Positions 43,492-58,299 are shown, numbered from the stretch's first letter. The stretch is 64,000 nucleotides of DNA from Diplodia intermedia (GCA_021495925.1 JAKEKT010000009.1:545195-609194); one strand, 5' to 3'. Notes: generated by a model not told the origin, from the letters alone. Made by a program: numbers and translations.

Positions 43492-43695
43492 TAGTAGAAA
43501 AAGCTATTATAAAATAAATAGATCTTAATCTTAAAGATAGTAATCTAAAAAGTATATATATAATAATCTATCTAGATCGATTTATAAGAATCGATCTCTT
43601 AAGAAGAAATTCGGTTTCCTCGCTATCTAGACTAGATTTAGTTCTAGTCTAAGATAGAAACCCGATCCGTTCTTATCTCGATCCGTATTATAATA
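43492..43695 (-). mobile_element. Solo LTR of the Gypsy family
   Basis: 204 bp matching, as reverse complement, the LTRs at 49,889 and 61,630. It is flanked by ATATC on both sides (43487-43491 and 43696-43700), a 5-bp target duplication. Internal sequence of the family is absent on either side, so this is a recombined solo LTR. Confidence 0.85.
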
Positions 43696-44899
43696 ATATC
43701 TCTAAAGAATTATTTTTACTAGTAGTATTACTTCGCCGTTTTAGAGAGGGCTAGTAGCTCTACTTTTATAGAAGAGATAATAATAATAGATTATTTAGAC
43801 GCTTTCTAATCTATAAAAGTATTAAATAGAATTATTATTAAGCTCTAATAGCTATATTTAGTAGTAACGTCGCTAGCGTATAAGACGTTACTACTAATTA
43901 TAAATACTTTATAATCGTCGTCTTAGTACTCTCTATAGTATAACGAGAGCTTACTAGTCTTATTAAGATAAATAAGAAGGCGATCTATTAGCTATAGATA
44001 TTATATAGAGAGATTTATTTATTTATTTATTTAGTTTAATATCTCTCTAGAGTCTAAGACTATTAAAGACGAAACCCCTCTAGAAGGTCTACTTCTAGCT
44101 ATATATCTAAATATATACGTGTTAGAAGAAAAGTCTAAAAGAGTACTAGAAATAATATACTTAAAAGTAGAGAATAACGCCTAAAGTTAAGATAAAAACT
44201 CTAAAGAGAAAACTTATTAACTAAAGACTTAATAATAGAAAATAAAAGAAAGAATAAGAGAAAGTATAAGTAAAAGATAAAAATATTTATAATAAGAGAG
44301 ACGAGAGTCGAAAACGTAGGCCTTCTACTTATAGATAAAGATCGACGATATAAAGACTATTCTTTATAGCCTTATTCGTCTTAAATTCGATAGAAAAGCT
44401 AAGATAAATCGAGTTTATAGACTAACTTATTCGCTTCTCTTCTCGTATTAGCTAGTACGAAGTACTAGCTACTTCTAAGCTATTATTAAAGATAGCTACG
44501 TTCTCTCTAATAGAGAAAAGTACCTTTAAAAAGATATATTTCTTAGTAGAGAGACCGTAAATAGCTATCTTAAACTACGTCTTAGACCGTTCTACCGCTC
44601 TAAACGAAATAAGATTATTCTATAGAGAATAATTCTCTAGTAGAAAACTACTAGAGAAGAAGATAATAGTCGTAAGTACTAAGTTTCTCTTAAGAAAAAT
44701 AGTACTTATAGTAAGAACGAGTTCTTTCTTAATACTAGAGAAGCGAGCGTTAAAAACGTCTTAAAATTCTCTAGCGTTAAAGAGAGACGAGAGAGCGAGG
44801 TCGCGTAAAACTAGTTATCTAGTAGTAGAGACCCGCGGCTTAGCTATTAAAGTAGCTTTTACGACGAATTTACTAGAAGGTTTAGTCGTTTTCGAGGCC

Positions 44900-47800
44900 G
44901 ATAGCGAAAGATTTATTATCGTAGCCGCGGCGTAGATTTAAAAGGGTTTACTAGACGTTCGAGACGTACTAGTAGACGGGTTTAAGATACTAGTAGACTA
45001 GCGAGGCTTTATACTACTAGAGAGAAGATAGTTCTTCTTAGTATAATTACGAAAGACTTCTAGAAGGTCTAGAAGCCGCGATTCTTTAAGGTAAGAGTTT
45101 AAGAGATCTACGACCTTTTAAATATAGTCTTAGACTAGAAATATAGTATTTAAAACCGTAGTTAGTTTCGTAGACGATATAGTAGAGGTCGAAATCGAGA
45201 ATCGAGAGACGAATTTTAAAGCGATAGAAATTCTAGAGTAGAAAGTTACTACTAAGATAGAAAGAGAGTTCTCGCTTCTAACACTAGACGTAGAAGATAC
45301 GGGCCTCTTTTTAGTCTTAGATCGTAGCTCTAGAGCTAATAGAAGAAGGTCTACCTCTATTTTCGTAGAAGTAGAGACGTAGAAAAGAGTTTTTAAAGAG
45401 ATAATAGATAAAAATCTATTACTTAAGATAGTAGTTAAGGATTTCGAGAAAGCCGAAACTAGATCGAAAATTAAGCTAATAAAATACTTTTAAATATAGT
45501 CGTTAAACTTTCTTTCGAAAGTAGTAGACTAGTACGCGTAAGTTATCTTTATAGAGATAATTTCGTATATAATCTTATACTTTATCTACTTCTATAGGGT
45601 CTTAGAGAGACTACTAAAGAACGAATAAATCTATAGATAGCTAGAGGCCTATAAAAGACGAACTAAAGTTAGTTTTTTCTTTAATATTTAGTCGTTCTTA
45701 GCTCTCGCTAATAAACGAGTAATACGGGAGTTATATAGAATACGCGATTAAGTCGAGTAGGTTATTACGAAGATTTTAGTACACGAACGCGTAAATTCTA
45801 CGTAGCGGTTACGGAGAAAAGAGAAAGTAATTCTAACGAAAATAGTAATAAGTTACTTAATATTAGCTAGACCGATATTAATATAACTTTATTTTCGAGC
45901 TCTTTTATATGTCTTCTTTTCGTATATAAAGTTTCGGAGCGATCCGACTAGAGATAGTAATACGAGATAGATACGAAGATCTAAGATCTAATAAACTTAA
46001 CTTCTTTCTCTTACTACGTAATAGCGCGGCTAGCTACGTAGCTAAGAATCAAGATTCTAGCTATATAGACTATAAGAAATCGATTAGTATCGGTCTTAGC
46101 GCGATTTTCGAAGGTCGATTTTAATAGACGTAGTATACGTTATATAGAGAGATTAGTAAGATAGATAAATAGTACTAAATAGATATAAGCGACGTTAGCG
46201 CGCGTACTAACGGCTATAAATTAGACTAAACCTATTTAACTTTAGTATATATATATCTACTTAGAAGTCGCGTGTTTATCTAGATTAGACTTTAGCTACT
46301 TCTACTTTACTAGTAGAGTAGTAGTACGTTCTATAAGAATAAGATTATATCGCGTAACGAGATTATTAATATATAACTTCTAAGAGAGCTATAGTAGTTT
46401 AAACTATCTATTACGAATAACACGTAGAGCGAGAAACTATTAGACCTTATCTATTACTTATATCTTATAGCGCTTAAATAGATCTTCTTAGAATGCGTTT
46501 ACGAAGGCCTTATCGCGTGCGTAAAACGCGAGAATAACGTTATTTATAAAGAAGAATATAAATAGATAACTATTTATATAAAGATATAGAATATCTAGTA
46601 CTATCTTTAGTCTAAGATTCTCTAGAGTCTAGTAGAAGTACTTTTATTATAAGATAAGTAACTTCTTTAGACTATATAGTATCTAATTAAGCTTAAGAAT
46701 AAGGTCTAAAGATAATCTTATTTCTTTAGAGGGTTTAACGAAGATAGTATTAGATAGCGATATATAAGAAAAGATATTAATAACGTCGTATTATCTTATT
46801 TTAAGATCGAACGTATAGATTATTATAATAAGTATTTTAAAGATTCTAAAGACTAGCGTCGTCGTAAAGATATCGTAATACGAGAATTAAAGATTATCTC
46901 GTACGTAGATACGCGTCTTTATCTTTACTAAATATCTATACTTATTAAACTTATATTTAAAGATCTACTATAGAGATATAATCTTCTTATTAAGTCTTCG
47001 TATCTTAATCGTAGATATAATATTTTATATTCTCTTATCTTCTAGCTCGTTTAATTCTTACTTAATCGCCTAATAAAGAAACGAAACGAGAGAATACTTA
47101 TAAACGTTATTATATTAGCGAGATTCTAGTAGAAGATTATCGCGATAAATACGCGGTAACTACTACTTTAAGTAGTACTTTAGATAGAGCTCTTCTTCTA
47201 TAAGACTTTCTAGCCGAAGATCTAATATTATTATATAGTAGTTAGCGATAAGAACTACTAGTAAGTATTTTATACCGTCTATTAGTAAGTTCTACTAGAG
47301 GCTATAACTACTATAGCGAAGCTTCGCGAAGCCTTCTACTTATATTAAGAGAATTATCGTTTCTTTCGAATTTAATTTAGTTTTAGTATAGACTACGTTA
47401 AATTTAACGGGATTAGGTCTAGCGTTAATACTTAGTACTATATTCTTTTATTTCTAGATATTCTTATATTCTCTTAGTAGCTACGGCGTAGCTACGCGAA
47501 GCTACTATAGAATATATTTAATTAGATCGATAGCCGCCGTAAATAAGAAGTAATAGTTAACGTTATATTTAGCGCTATTATTTACTATTATAATATACGT
47601 CTAGCGACGTCTTCTCGTTCTCTTATCTTTAATAACGTTTACTTTATTAACGTTCGCGTTTATAATATCTACGCGCGAAGCTCTATTACCGCGCGTAGCT
47701 TTTAGTATAGGTTTAGTATTATATTAGATAGATAGTAGACGGCCTTAGCGATCTAGTAAGACTACGGGATTTTACTACTACTACTAGTATTATTATTAAA

Positions 47801-49031
47801 CGAGTAACTATAGTGCTAAAGCGAAGTTCTTCTAGTAGTTAAGTTTAGAAGTTCTTATTAAAGATATCGACGTAGATAGATTCTACTCTACGTCTACTTT
47901 CTTATTAAAAGACGTAGAGGGTTCTTCTTTAGATACTTAGTAAAGCGTATAAGAAGTAGAGGCCTAGTTAATATTAAGATTTTTATTTATATAAGACTAG
48001 CGAATAAACTTCTTATTACTACTTATAAGATTCTTAGAGTTTAAATAAACACGCGGTATAATCTTATCTAGTTTCTTATTAATATCTATAAGGTACTAGA
48101 AGATATTAGAGTTATTCTAGAAGTATCTAATAAATTTATTAAAAGTAATATCTCTCGTGCGAATAACCTTCGAATCTAGTAGATACTAGATATAATAGAT
48201 ATTAATAAAATCGTAGTCTATAAAATAGCTAATAAGAACACGCTCTTATAGCTTATTACTACGAGAAATAAGCTTATTAAGCGCGTAGATCTTATAGCTA
48301 TAAATACGTAGATAAGCGACGTTAGACTTCTTCGTATAAACTAGTTTAAAAGAAGTAATCTAATTATATCGCTTTATAGAGATTTTATTTAAGATATACG
48401 CCGCCGCTTTAAATACTTTAGACTAGAGCGGGTTAGATAGATTTATCGTAACGTAAAGCGCGCGCGCTTTTATAATAAGTAAATATTCTAATCGCTCTAT
48501 ATAGCCGTTTTAGACTAGTATATACGATAAGATAATCTTCTAGATAATATCTTGTTATTAAAGATTCTCTCTAAATAGATTATTAAATGTTCTCTTATCG
48601 TTAGATTATAGAAAGACGATTCTTCGGTTTAAGTAATTATAAATAAATAATAGTATATTTAGTATAATATAATTATACTTATACTTATTTAGATAAGTCT
48701 CTATAAATACGTAGTTAGTAGCTACGTACTCTAGATAGATAACCTACTAGTACTAGTTATATATAGAGTTTATCTAAATAAGGTCTATCGATATTCTAAA
48801 GAATAGTTCGATCGACTTCTTCTCGTACTTAGAGAATCGCGTAATTAGCTAGTAAGTCTTACTACGAGCGTAAACGTCGTAGTACGCGAGTATTAGATTC
48901 TCGATAAGTACTACTTCTTTAACTATATTCGATAAGGCCTAAATAACGTTATTATTTATATAGACGAAGATATCGTGCTATTACGAAAAAGATAGATTAC
49001 GAGTAGTAATACTAGTTATAATTACTATCGA
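44900..49031 (-). mobile_element. Ty1/Copia retrotransposon relic (integrase and reverse transcriptase)
   Basis: On the minus strand, degraded Copia domains run from right to left. The integrase catalytic core and the segment before the usual PFE motif lie at about 48,950-48,250. The integrase C-terminal region lies at 48,161-48,141 (RTRDITF visible). The start of reverse transcriptase is at about 46,990-46,780 (YLVKIKTR). Its YVDD box, mutated to INNV, is at 46,547-46,536. RNase H-side sequence continues to about 45.3 kb. Integrase before reverse transcriptase is the Copia order. The gag end is missing because a Gypsy LTR begins at 49,032. The left limit is approximate, and its own LTRs were not found. 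Confidence 0.75.
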
Positions 49032-49883
49032 TAGTAGAAAAAGCTACTATAAAACGAGTAGATCTTAATCTTAAAGATAGTAATCTAAAAAGTATATATA
49101 TAATAATCTATCTAAATCGATTCGTAAGAATCGATCTCTTAAGAAGAAATCTAGTTCCCTCGCTATCTAGACTAGATTTAGTTCTAGTCTAAGATAGAAA
49201 CTCGATTCGTTCTTATCTTAATTTATATCGTAATAATTTCTCTTATTAGATTTAATAAATATTATTCGTTAGACCCTTCTTACGATATAAATTATTAAGC
49301 TATTATATAAAAGAAAAGTCTTTAGGCCGTTAGATTTCGTTTCTTTTTCTTTAATATATAGAATTATCGTTTTCTATTATTACTAAGTTTTTATACGCTA
49401 AAAATTTAAAACTTATTTTTCTTTTCTTCTAATACGTAGCGGCGGTATCGACTACTATTACCGGTTTCTAAACTCGTGTATTATTTACATAAAGAAAGAA
49501 AAGAAGAGAGAAGAAAAAAGAAAAGAGATAAGTATTACTTTTAAAATATAGTTTTACGTTATAATCTTTTAAAACGGTTTCGCTTTCTTAACTTACGCGT
49601 TAGAAGATATATCGCTTAGTTTCTTTAATAAGATTCGAATCGTCTTAATACGCTTAGCGAATAATTCTATAATTTAAAAGTTACTCTTTCTCTTTTTTAG
49701 CGTTTCTAGCGTCTTAGGCATTGGTTTCTAGTACTAGCGTTTTATAATACGTTCGTTAGCGATGTTAGCTTATAGTCTCTTAGTCTAGCGGCTCTTAATA
49801 CTTTAAAACTATTTCGCCGATTTCTTTAGCGCTTTAATTCTCTTATCGAGTAGCTTTACGTCTTACGCTATAGTCTTCTTAGT

Positions 49884-49888
49884 TATAG
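49884..49888. repeat. Left target-site duplication TATAG
   Basis: TATAG precedes the left LTR and is repeated at 61,834-61,838 after the right LTR, within a target that otherwise reads continuously. Confidence 0.85.
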
Positions 49889-50092
49889 TGTTACGGTACG
49901 AATCGAGATAAGAACAAATCGGGTTTCTATCTTAGACTAGAACCGAATCTAGTCTAGATAGCGAGGGAACCGAATTTCTTCTTAAGAGATCGATTCTTAC
50001 GAATCGATCTAGATAGATCATTATATATATACTTTTTAGATCACTATCTTTAAGATTAGGATCTACCCGTTTTATAATAGCTTTTCCTACTA
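49889..50092 (+). mobile_element. 5' LTR of the full-length Gypsy element
   Basis: 204 bp beginning TGTTACGG and ending CCTACTA. It has the same length as the 3' LTR and differs from it at about 15 sites, all transitions. The terminal CA expected of an LTR reads TA, as RIP would produce. Confidence 0.9.
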
Positions 50093-50399
50093 AATAGTAG
50101 CTAAAAGTTAAAAGAACCACGTAAAAGATCCGAGCCACTAGAAACTACTACTACTAGACTCGTCATCGCCTCCGACTACACTAGAAACACGTTCTACTAG
50201 TAGATCTACGAGTTTAATAGACGCTTCCGCACTCTAAATAAGAATAATAGTAATTCTACGCTTTTATATACGTAAATTAGCCTAACGAAAGAGGTGCCAC
50301 TCGAAGAACTCGAAGCTACGAACGGCTAAATAATAGAAGCTTCGGCTATTCTATAGTCGGTTAGCTAATTCGCGAACCGTAAGACCGAAGATCGAGATA

Positions 50400-53300
50400 C
50401 GGGCACTAAGAGGACGAGAATAGAGAGTAAAATAGTAATAAGTAGCATTCGCCCGGCTATTCGAAAAAAAGCTAGCGCTAGTAGAAAAAGAGAAGAAAGC
50501 GCGTCGTTTCGAACGAAAAGAACGGGCGTAGCAATTAATAGCTTTTCGAACGGCCCCGAAAGCTAAGATAAATAGATTAAGAAATCTATTAATAACTTTA
50601 ACCCCCGATCTCGCGATAGAATTAGTTAAACTAGAGCCGTTAACCCCCGCTATTCTAGAGGCGGTAATACGAATAGCCTATAGCCTTCGAGATTTCGCGA
50701 ACGAAAGCGAAAAAAACCGAAAGACGTTAATAATAACTATAGTAAGAAACATTTTACCCGCGGCGATTACTATCGTCGTAAGACACGAGAGGAGGAGCCA
50801 CTAAAAGATCTAAGAAACGAAGAGAAATAAGAAATAAATAAGATTATCTACGAACCTCGAACTAGCGATCTTTTACCCTCTAGGCTAAAGCATCGAAGTA
50901 AACGAAAGACGTCTCGTATAGCAAGCGATAAAATCGTTTCTAGAAATAATTAAGAAAATCCTAGGCTAAAGCGTATATAAGAAATAATAACCGAAATACC
51001 GCCTAGTCTAAGATTAGTAGAATATCGAAAAGCCGAGCGAATTAGTCTTATAAGAAACGATAGTCGAAGACGAGAAGCTTTTAGCTACGAGCGAGATATT
51101 TTAAGTAGCGTAGAAGAAGAAAGAATCTTACCTCTACTCGAAAAATTCTAAAGCCGCGAAAAGAAAACTAAAATTACGAGCGTTAGAAGCTTCGAAATCC
51201 CTCTCTATTCGTTATAAGCGAGATTCCCTCGATAAGAAACTAGAGAAAGTATATAAAAGTACGTAAGGCTTCTATTTCTTCGGACCCTCGTAGTCGATAG
51301 ATTAAGATAAGCGCGAACTCGCGATCGATAAGAAGAGAGACCTAAGAAAGCACTAGACGGCCGAACCCCGAGCACTAAAAACGAGTAGGTTTAAAATATT
51401 TCCGATTATACGATCTAATATTACGAAAAGAAAGTTTAAACGTATCTAGCCTAAGAAACTCGAGGCGTAATAAGAAGAAAGCGCATTAGTAGAATAAAAT
51501 AGTAGATTAGTAAAGAGAACGATAGCGAAAAGAATCTATAACGAAGAGAAGATACGAACCTTACTAATCTAAGCGCGAGCGAAGACATTAGACGAAGTAA
51601 GAGCGACGATAATACTAGACGAGGGCTAGATCGCTAGCCTACTAGATAAAGTCGAAGAAATTTCTCGACGAGCGGTAAACGAAGCTATATTAGAAGCGAA
51701 GCGACGAAAACGCCTCGCTAGAGCTAGACTATAATCGTAAGAATTACCGCCGTCTAGCTAAGAAGAAAGACTAACGGAAAAGCCGAACTATAGAACGTAA
51801 AACCGTAGCGATCTAGAAAAAGATAGAAGAACTAAGTCGAAACCGAATTATAAGAGCGGCTCGAGAATCCTCGACTTTAATCTAGACGTTAGCGAGAACT
51901 CGAAAAGAGAGTCGAAAAAAGAAACTACGAATATAGACGAAACTCGTAACTAAGAAAAGAATCTAACTATCGATAATCTAAGCGAACTACTAGTAGAGAT
52001 TCGCTAACGAAGAAAAGAAAGAAGAGATATCTAAGAACGACGAAAAAGCGCCGAACTTATCGATTTAAACTTCGAAGATGGCGGCTAAGGTTAAAAGTTT
52101 CGTCTAGAGAATATCGAGTATTTTAACTCGTTTATAAAGCTTAAGAACTACGAGAACGACGATATAATCGAACGTAAAGAGAAACTTTTCTATAGAAACG
52201 TTCGATAATTCGTAGAAGTAATCGAGTTAGAGTTGCCCTTAATATCGAGGAATATAATACGGCGAAACGTCTATAAATATCTAAGAGACATAGCGTAGAT
52301 ATAATATACGAGCTAGCTATTCTTAAACGATAGAAGGTACCTATAAGAAGAAAAAAAGATTCGTAGATAGATAGAAGAGCTCGTTTAGAGGTTTAGAAAG
52401 CGTTTATTTAAAGTATAGCGCGAGCTATAAAGAAAGTAGTTCGGGTACCGCGAAGTACGCGACGGAAAATCAGTTAAAAGATTTATTATAAACGTCGTAC
52501 GCCTTATAAAGGACGCTAACATAATAACGTCGAAGAAATAGCTACTATAAGCGTACGAGAGAATTTACGTCTAGTTACGCTAAGACCTTCAAGCCTTCTT
52601 AGTAACTACAATAATCGATAGATATATTCGAAGAGCGAAAGAATAGTATATTCTATAGACGAATCTAGTGGCCGAGAGCGATAGATAGACCCGAAGAATC
52701 GAAAGACCTAAGAAACTAAGAGACTCTAGATATAGCGGCCGTACGAATAGAAATAATAATCGTTCTAGCCGATTTAATAGAAATCGTAAGAAAGAATACG
52801 ATAGATTATAGAACTAATTTAGAAATAGCGAACGCGAAAGACGGCCTTACGACTCTTATAATCGGAACCGCTCGAAGAATAGAAACCGTTCGAAAGACCG
52901 AAACCATTTAAAGAATCGAAACCGAGGTTACGATTAAGAAGAACGCGGGAACGCGAAATATAAGACGAACGAAGCCGCGAGTAGAAGTAGAAAGAACGAT
53001 AAGAATAAAGAAAAAAAGCTAATAGTATACTATCTAGAAGCTAAGAAGAAGACCGACGAGAGATAAAGTTCGTTAGATGAAAAGAAACGAGTAACGTAAC
53101 TCGAGTAAGCTATAGACGAAGAAATAACTAGCTTCGAAGTAGAGAGCGCCTAGAGCTACGTGCGTTTTCTATAGACGATACTAAAGACGCTTCTCGTATC
53201 TAACTACTACGCTAAGGCTATTAAGAATCTAGAACCGAGATCGAGCACCGTAAAGAGCGCGCCGCGAAAAAGATCTATAGAAATAAGCGCTAACGAAGAA

Positions 53301-56300
53301 CACCGATGCGAAGAATACGAAATAATATAGCTATTAAGAAACGCTATACACGTCTATATTCGCGGAACCCATCTAAAAGAATCTAAGAAGACGCGAACTA
53401 AGATAACGCCGAAAGAAAGCGTATAACCGTATAGTAAATTCTAAATATAAAAACCGGTACCGCTATTAGAAGAAGCCCTACTAGATCTAAAAACGACGAT
53501 AAGATTATAGGCGACGCTCGAAGTTAACCCCGAAATAGTCTTTCGAAACTAGAACTTCGTCGTAGCATCGGCGAAACTAGGCAATAGTAAGAAAGAGATA
53601 AAAGTAATCGTCGATACGAACGCGAATATAATCGTTACGAATAGAAATTATCTCGAAGCAGCCGATATAACATACTAGGCGCTAAAGACAAAGTAACTAA
53701 TATCTCTATAAGAAATTAGCGGAGAGAAGTTAACTAGCGCCGAGTACGTAATAATACTATTTATCTTTAGAGTAAAGAAGAAAGAAAGCTAGATAAAAGT
53801 AACCTTCTATTAAGAAGTCTATCTTATCGATAATACTTAAGGCACGCTTCTAATCGAAATAGACATTTAAGAACTAGAGAATATAGTAATCAATACGCCT
53901 AGAAAAGCTCTAAGAATCGAGAGCTACTAGAACGCGAAAGTCTCTATAACGGTTAAACCGCGGTTAAAGAACGTCGTAAGAGAAATAAGAGTTAAAGTAC
54001 GAAAGATAATTATAATTTCGCTAAAATTAATGGCCCCGGTGCGAATTAGCTTTACTAAGGCGCTGCCCGAAAATAGAGATTTCGAGTACACCCTAGTATT
54101 AAAGTAGCCGCAAACTATAAGCGACCGAAATCCTAAACTAATCGCGTACGCCCACGTAATTAACGCGAAGACCGAGGTAGTCTAGCTAAGAAACGACTCG
54201 AATTAACTAATTAGAGTTCTTCGAAGCTAGTTTATAGAAATAGTAGTAGATATAACGCTAGCCCGTACCTTAACTACGAGCGGTATAAACTATAAAGTAG
54301 CCGGGTTTAACGCGAATAGAATCTAGCCGGAATAGAAAACCCGTCTCGATAATAGAGTAACTATATACGGCGACCTAACTATCGTATAGGCTCTTATAGA
54401 GGTGGTAAACCGGTACCCGGCTATATAGATAGAGAAGAGCGACTTCGTTCGAATCTCGAAAGAATAGTAGATAACTATATCTCTAAAAGATAACTAGAAA
54501 TACGACATAAAGCTATCTATAAAGATATACTTAATAGTAAAGAGAGACCGTAAGTAGATAGATAATATCTTCGATAAGCTCTATAAGCAAGGAAAAATAA
54601 ACTAGACTAGAAAGTATACGATATTCGAATTTTCGATATTCGTCGCATGGCGATGAATCTATAAAAACGGATAATAGGTCGAGAAGCCTAGAGTAGTAGT
54701 AGATATTTAAGGGCTAAATCGAATTACTTAGAAGAACTTGTATTCGCTACTAGTCTAGAAGAACATTATTAGCGCGGTACGCGAGGCTAAGTATATAATC
54801 GTAGTAAACGTAACGGCTTTCTTCTACTAATAAAAGATAAAGAAATAGAATCGCTATAAGTTAACGATAAACTCTTATCGAGGATAAGAATTATTTAATA
54901 TCGTAGTAATAGATTACATTAACTTCGTGGCGTATATTTAGAGGCAATTAAATTAGATTCTAAGAGACTATCGCGACTTTAGTAGAGCCTATATCGACGA
55001 CCTTACGATCTATAATTAAACGTTAGAGGGGCACCTAAACTATTTAGATAAAGTATTTCGTAAGCTAGACGAATTCGGAATTATCTTAAACCCGAAGAAA
55101 AGCTTCGTCGAATACTCGTACGCGATACTACTAGAATAAAGGGTTAACGCCTTCGAATTATAATTTACGAAGAAGAGAGCTAAAGCCCTAGTCGATATAC
55201 TCTTTCTAGAAACGCTAAAGAACCTAGAACACTAGATTAGAGTAATAGAATAGCTATAGTTAAGAATATCCTACTATGTAAAAATCGTAAAGCTACTAAC
55301 CGACTATAAAATAGCGCTACTACGAGCGAGTCCGGTAAAAGAAAGCGCTAGAAAGACGTATACGAAAAGAATAAAGGTCGTACCTCTTAAGAACCGTAGA
55401 ACGGCGTATAATACGATTCGAAAACATCTAAGAAACCCTCTATAGTTAATATACTATAATTTAAAACGAAGATTATACGTAGACGTAGACGTCTTAAAGC
55501 GCGGATTCGGCGCTCTACTATACTACGTAAAGGGCGATTCGGAGCTAGACGTATAGAACGGTAAAATATAACTATAGATAGACGAGCTTATATAACTAAT
55601 CGCGTTTTTGTCGCGGGTTCTAAAACCCGCGGAAACGAGATACTAGCCCACCGAGCTAGAGGTAGCCGAAATAGTGTAGGTCCTTAGAAAGGCGAAGCAT
55701 ATAATATACGCTAGACTAAGTAAAAGTGCTTACTTCTTTACCGACTATTACGCCGCTACCTTTATCGCCTAGTACTATAACCTATAAATAATCTTAGCGA
55801 CTAATAAGATAAATCTAAAGCTCGTAATCGTAAGTTAGTATATCTTATAATTCGACCTTAAAGTCTTTTATAGACCGGGAAAAACCTATCTAGTGCTAGA
55901 CGCTCTAAATAGACTTATTAGCGATCGTAACGATTCGATATTAGAGGAATTAGAGAAGACGCTAGATTTAATAAGGGTTTTCTCGGTAATAGTAGTAGAG
56001 ATGGCGGACGAAATAAAGAAGCGAGTTCGATAAGAATACTAGTAGAATAATTACTAGCGCAAGATACTAAGCGTGCTATTAGTAATCCGGGCGAAGAACG
56101 CGGTAGAAGTCTAGGCTAGAAGACACGAGAAATAAATCGAAAGAACGGCGAGCTAAGACTAAAGAAAGAATCTAAATCGAAAAGATATCGAAAACGATAC
56201 GATAACGCGAAACGAGACGACTAGCGAGAGCGCGCCGAAGAAAATAACTAATAAGAATACGCCGTTAGAGTCTACTACGAATAAGACGGGCCGCGAACGC

Positions 56301-58290
56301 GAAGACGTAGAGTCGATATAGTCGAACGCGATAGAAGAGCTTAGAGCGGCGGCGGTAGAGAAAGTAAAGTCGTAGAAAACGCTAACGATAGAAGAACGCG
56401 CGGCTCTAAGCCCGCTAAGCGAAGCGATCGCCCGAAATAAACTCGAACCGAATACGAAACCGGCGCTAAGAGCCGAAGTATCGAAAAGAGAAAGACGAAG
56501 AAATTAGCGAAACGCACGCCGTAGATAACTAACTAGAGCTCTATACTTAAAGACTAGAAAAGACGACGAAGAAGATAAGGTATCGAAAGTAGTATAGGGC
56601 TTAAGATTTTTTCTACGAAACGGTCTAGTTTACTACGTAGATTCGGAAGACGAAAGACATAGGCTATATATATCTAAATTAGTAGAGAAAGAGATCTTTA
56701 AGCTAGCGCATAATAAGTAGCACTATAGAGGCTTCTAGAGAGTCTATAATCGTATACGAACGGGCTTTCTTATTCGTAGAATAGCGAAGAAACTAAGAGT
56801 ATATCTACGATACTATCTAGTTTACTAGCTCTATTTTATAAAAAGGCATGCGCTATATAGAAAGTTAAACCCGATCTAGAACGTAATAGAACTACGAGAG
56901 TATTAAATAATAAACTTTATCGTTAAGCTATCGCCGACGTAGAAAGCATACGATACGCTATTAACGATAATCTATAAGGCTATAAAGAAGATCCTTCTTA
57001 TTAAGAAAAAGAAGAACTAGAGAGTCGAATTATAGATATATAAGTATATTAGAAAGATTCTAGCGCATAAATAGAGTTTACTAAGAGTATAAATTACGGA
57101 TCGCGACTCTAAATTTACCTCGAAATTCTAAAAGTAAGTCTACAAGAAGCTAGAAATTAAATAGTATATAACTATAGTCTACCACCTCTAAGCGGACGGG
57201 TAATCCGAGCGAACGAACTAAATAGTAGAGATAGCTATCTAATATTACGTAGTAACGTTTCTAGAAACGAAATAGACGGAGGTGCTACCGCATCTATAAT
57301 CTTCGATAAATAACGCGGTTAATACGACAACCGAATTTACACCGAACTAGCTATTAATAGAAATAAACGTAAGGACCGACTCTCTCGTAGTAATAGCCGA
57401 AATGCCTTAGAATCGGAAACAGCTATAAGACGCGGCGAGGCGAGAAGCGTAAGAGGCGATATTATTTATTACTATCGAATAGAAACGCCGCTACGATAGT
57501 AAGTATAAACCGCTTCGATTACGAAAAGAAGATCGCGTGTTCGTTAGACTCTACTAAGACTATAAGGCTCTAGACTACGCCGATCGAAAATTCTTTTATT
57601 AGAGAATCGGCCCGTTCGCTATCGTACGTAAGATCGAAAATCTCGCTTACGAGCTAGAAATACTATTAAAATAGCGGATCCATCTAGTTATATTAATAGC
57701 GCATCTAGAACCGGCACTAAGAAAGAAGAATTCGTACGAAAGAAACGAATACTTAAAGCTAGAGTCGATTATAGAATAAGACGCTAAAGACCCGCCTTAC
57801 GAAATCGCGAGACTATTAGATAGAAGAAAAGCGACGATTCGAAGACGAAAGATTAGAAAATATCTAGTCTAATAGAAGGGCTAGAGACTAGCGCATAACT
57901 CTTAGATTACGAACGACGTTCTAATAGAAGTAAAGAAACTAGTCCGAGAATACGACGAGAGATACCCTATATAAAACTAATAGTATAGAACGGGCCGAGA
58001 AGAAAGGCGCGCCCGAGTAAGACGCTTTAAAAGATAGAGAACCGACGAATCGTAAAGAATAAGACCGTAAGAAGTAGAAAAGACGAAACTAATAAAGAAA
58101 GAGAATCGAAAAGAACGAAGAATTAATAAGAATAACTTCGTCGAGAGAAGAGAGAAAGAAAAGAAAAAAAGAGAAGAAAAAACTAACGTAGAAAAAGATA
58201 TTAAGGGCGATAATCGAAGAAACGCGAACCGCGTATCTATAGAAGCGGGCCGCGCCGCGGTAAGCGAGCGCGGAAACGCGCGCTAAACTA
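50400..58290 (+). pseudogene. Degraded gag-pol frame of the Gypsy element
   Basis: All landmarks share one reading frame. A gag-like helical region lies near 52.05-52.6 kb, followed by an Arg/Asn/Ser-rich region near 52.7-52.95 kb. The protease motif at 53,607-53,621 has its active-site Gly replaced by Asn. The reverse transcriptase YIDD box is at 54,990-55,001. The integrase ITDRD motif is at 57,093-57,107, and chromodomain sequence starts near 57,798 and continues past 57,861. Stops throughout are TAG or TAA, consistent with RIP of Gln and Trp codons. A continuous frame suggests gag and pol were one polyprotein. It cannot be functional. Confidence 0.85.
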
Positions 58291-58299
58291 CGTAGTAAC

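Noticed and set aside
43492..49235. Reading the two reverse LTRs as the ends of one 5.7-kb element
   Set aside because: The left LTR has its own perfect ATATC duplication and so is solo, the right one continues into Gypsy 3' sequence, and the DNA between them is Copia.
49932..50138. 68-codon minus-strand frame over the 5' LTR
   Set aside because: Lies across an LTR in RIP-mutated sequence; chance frame.
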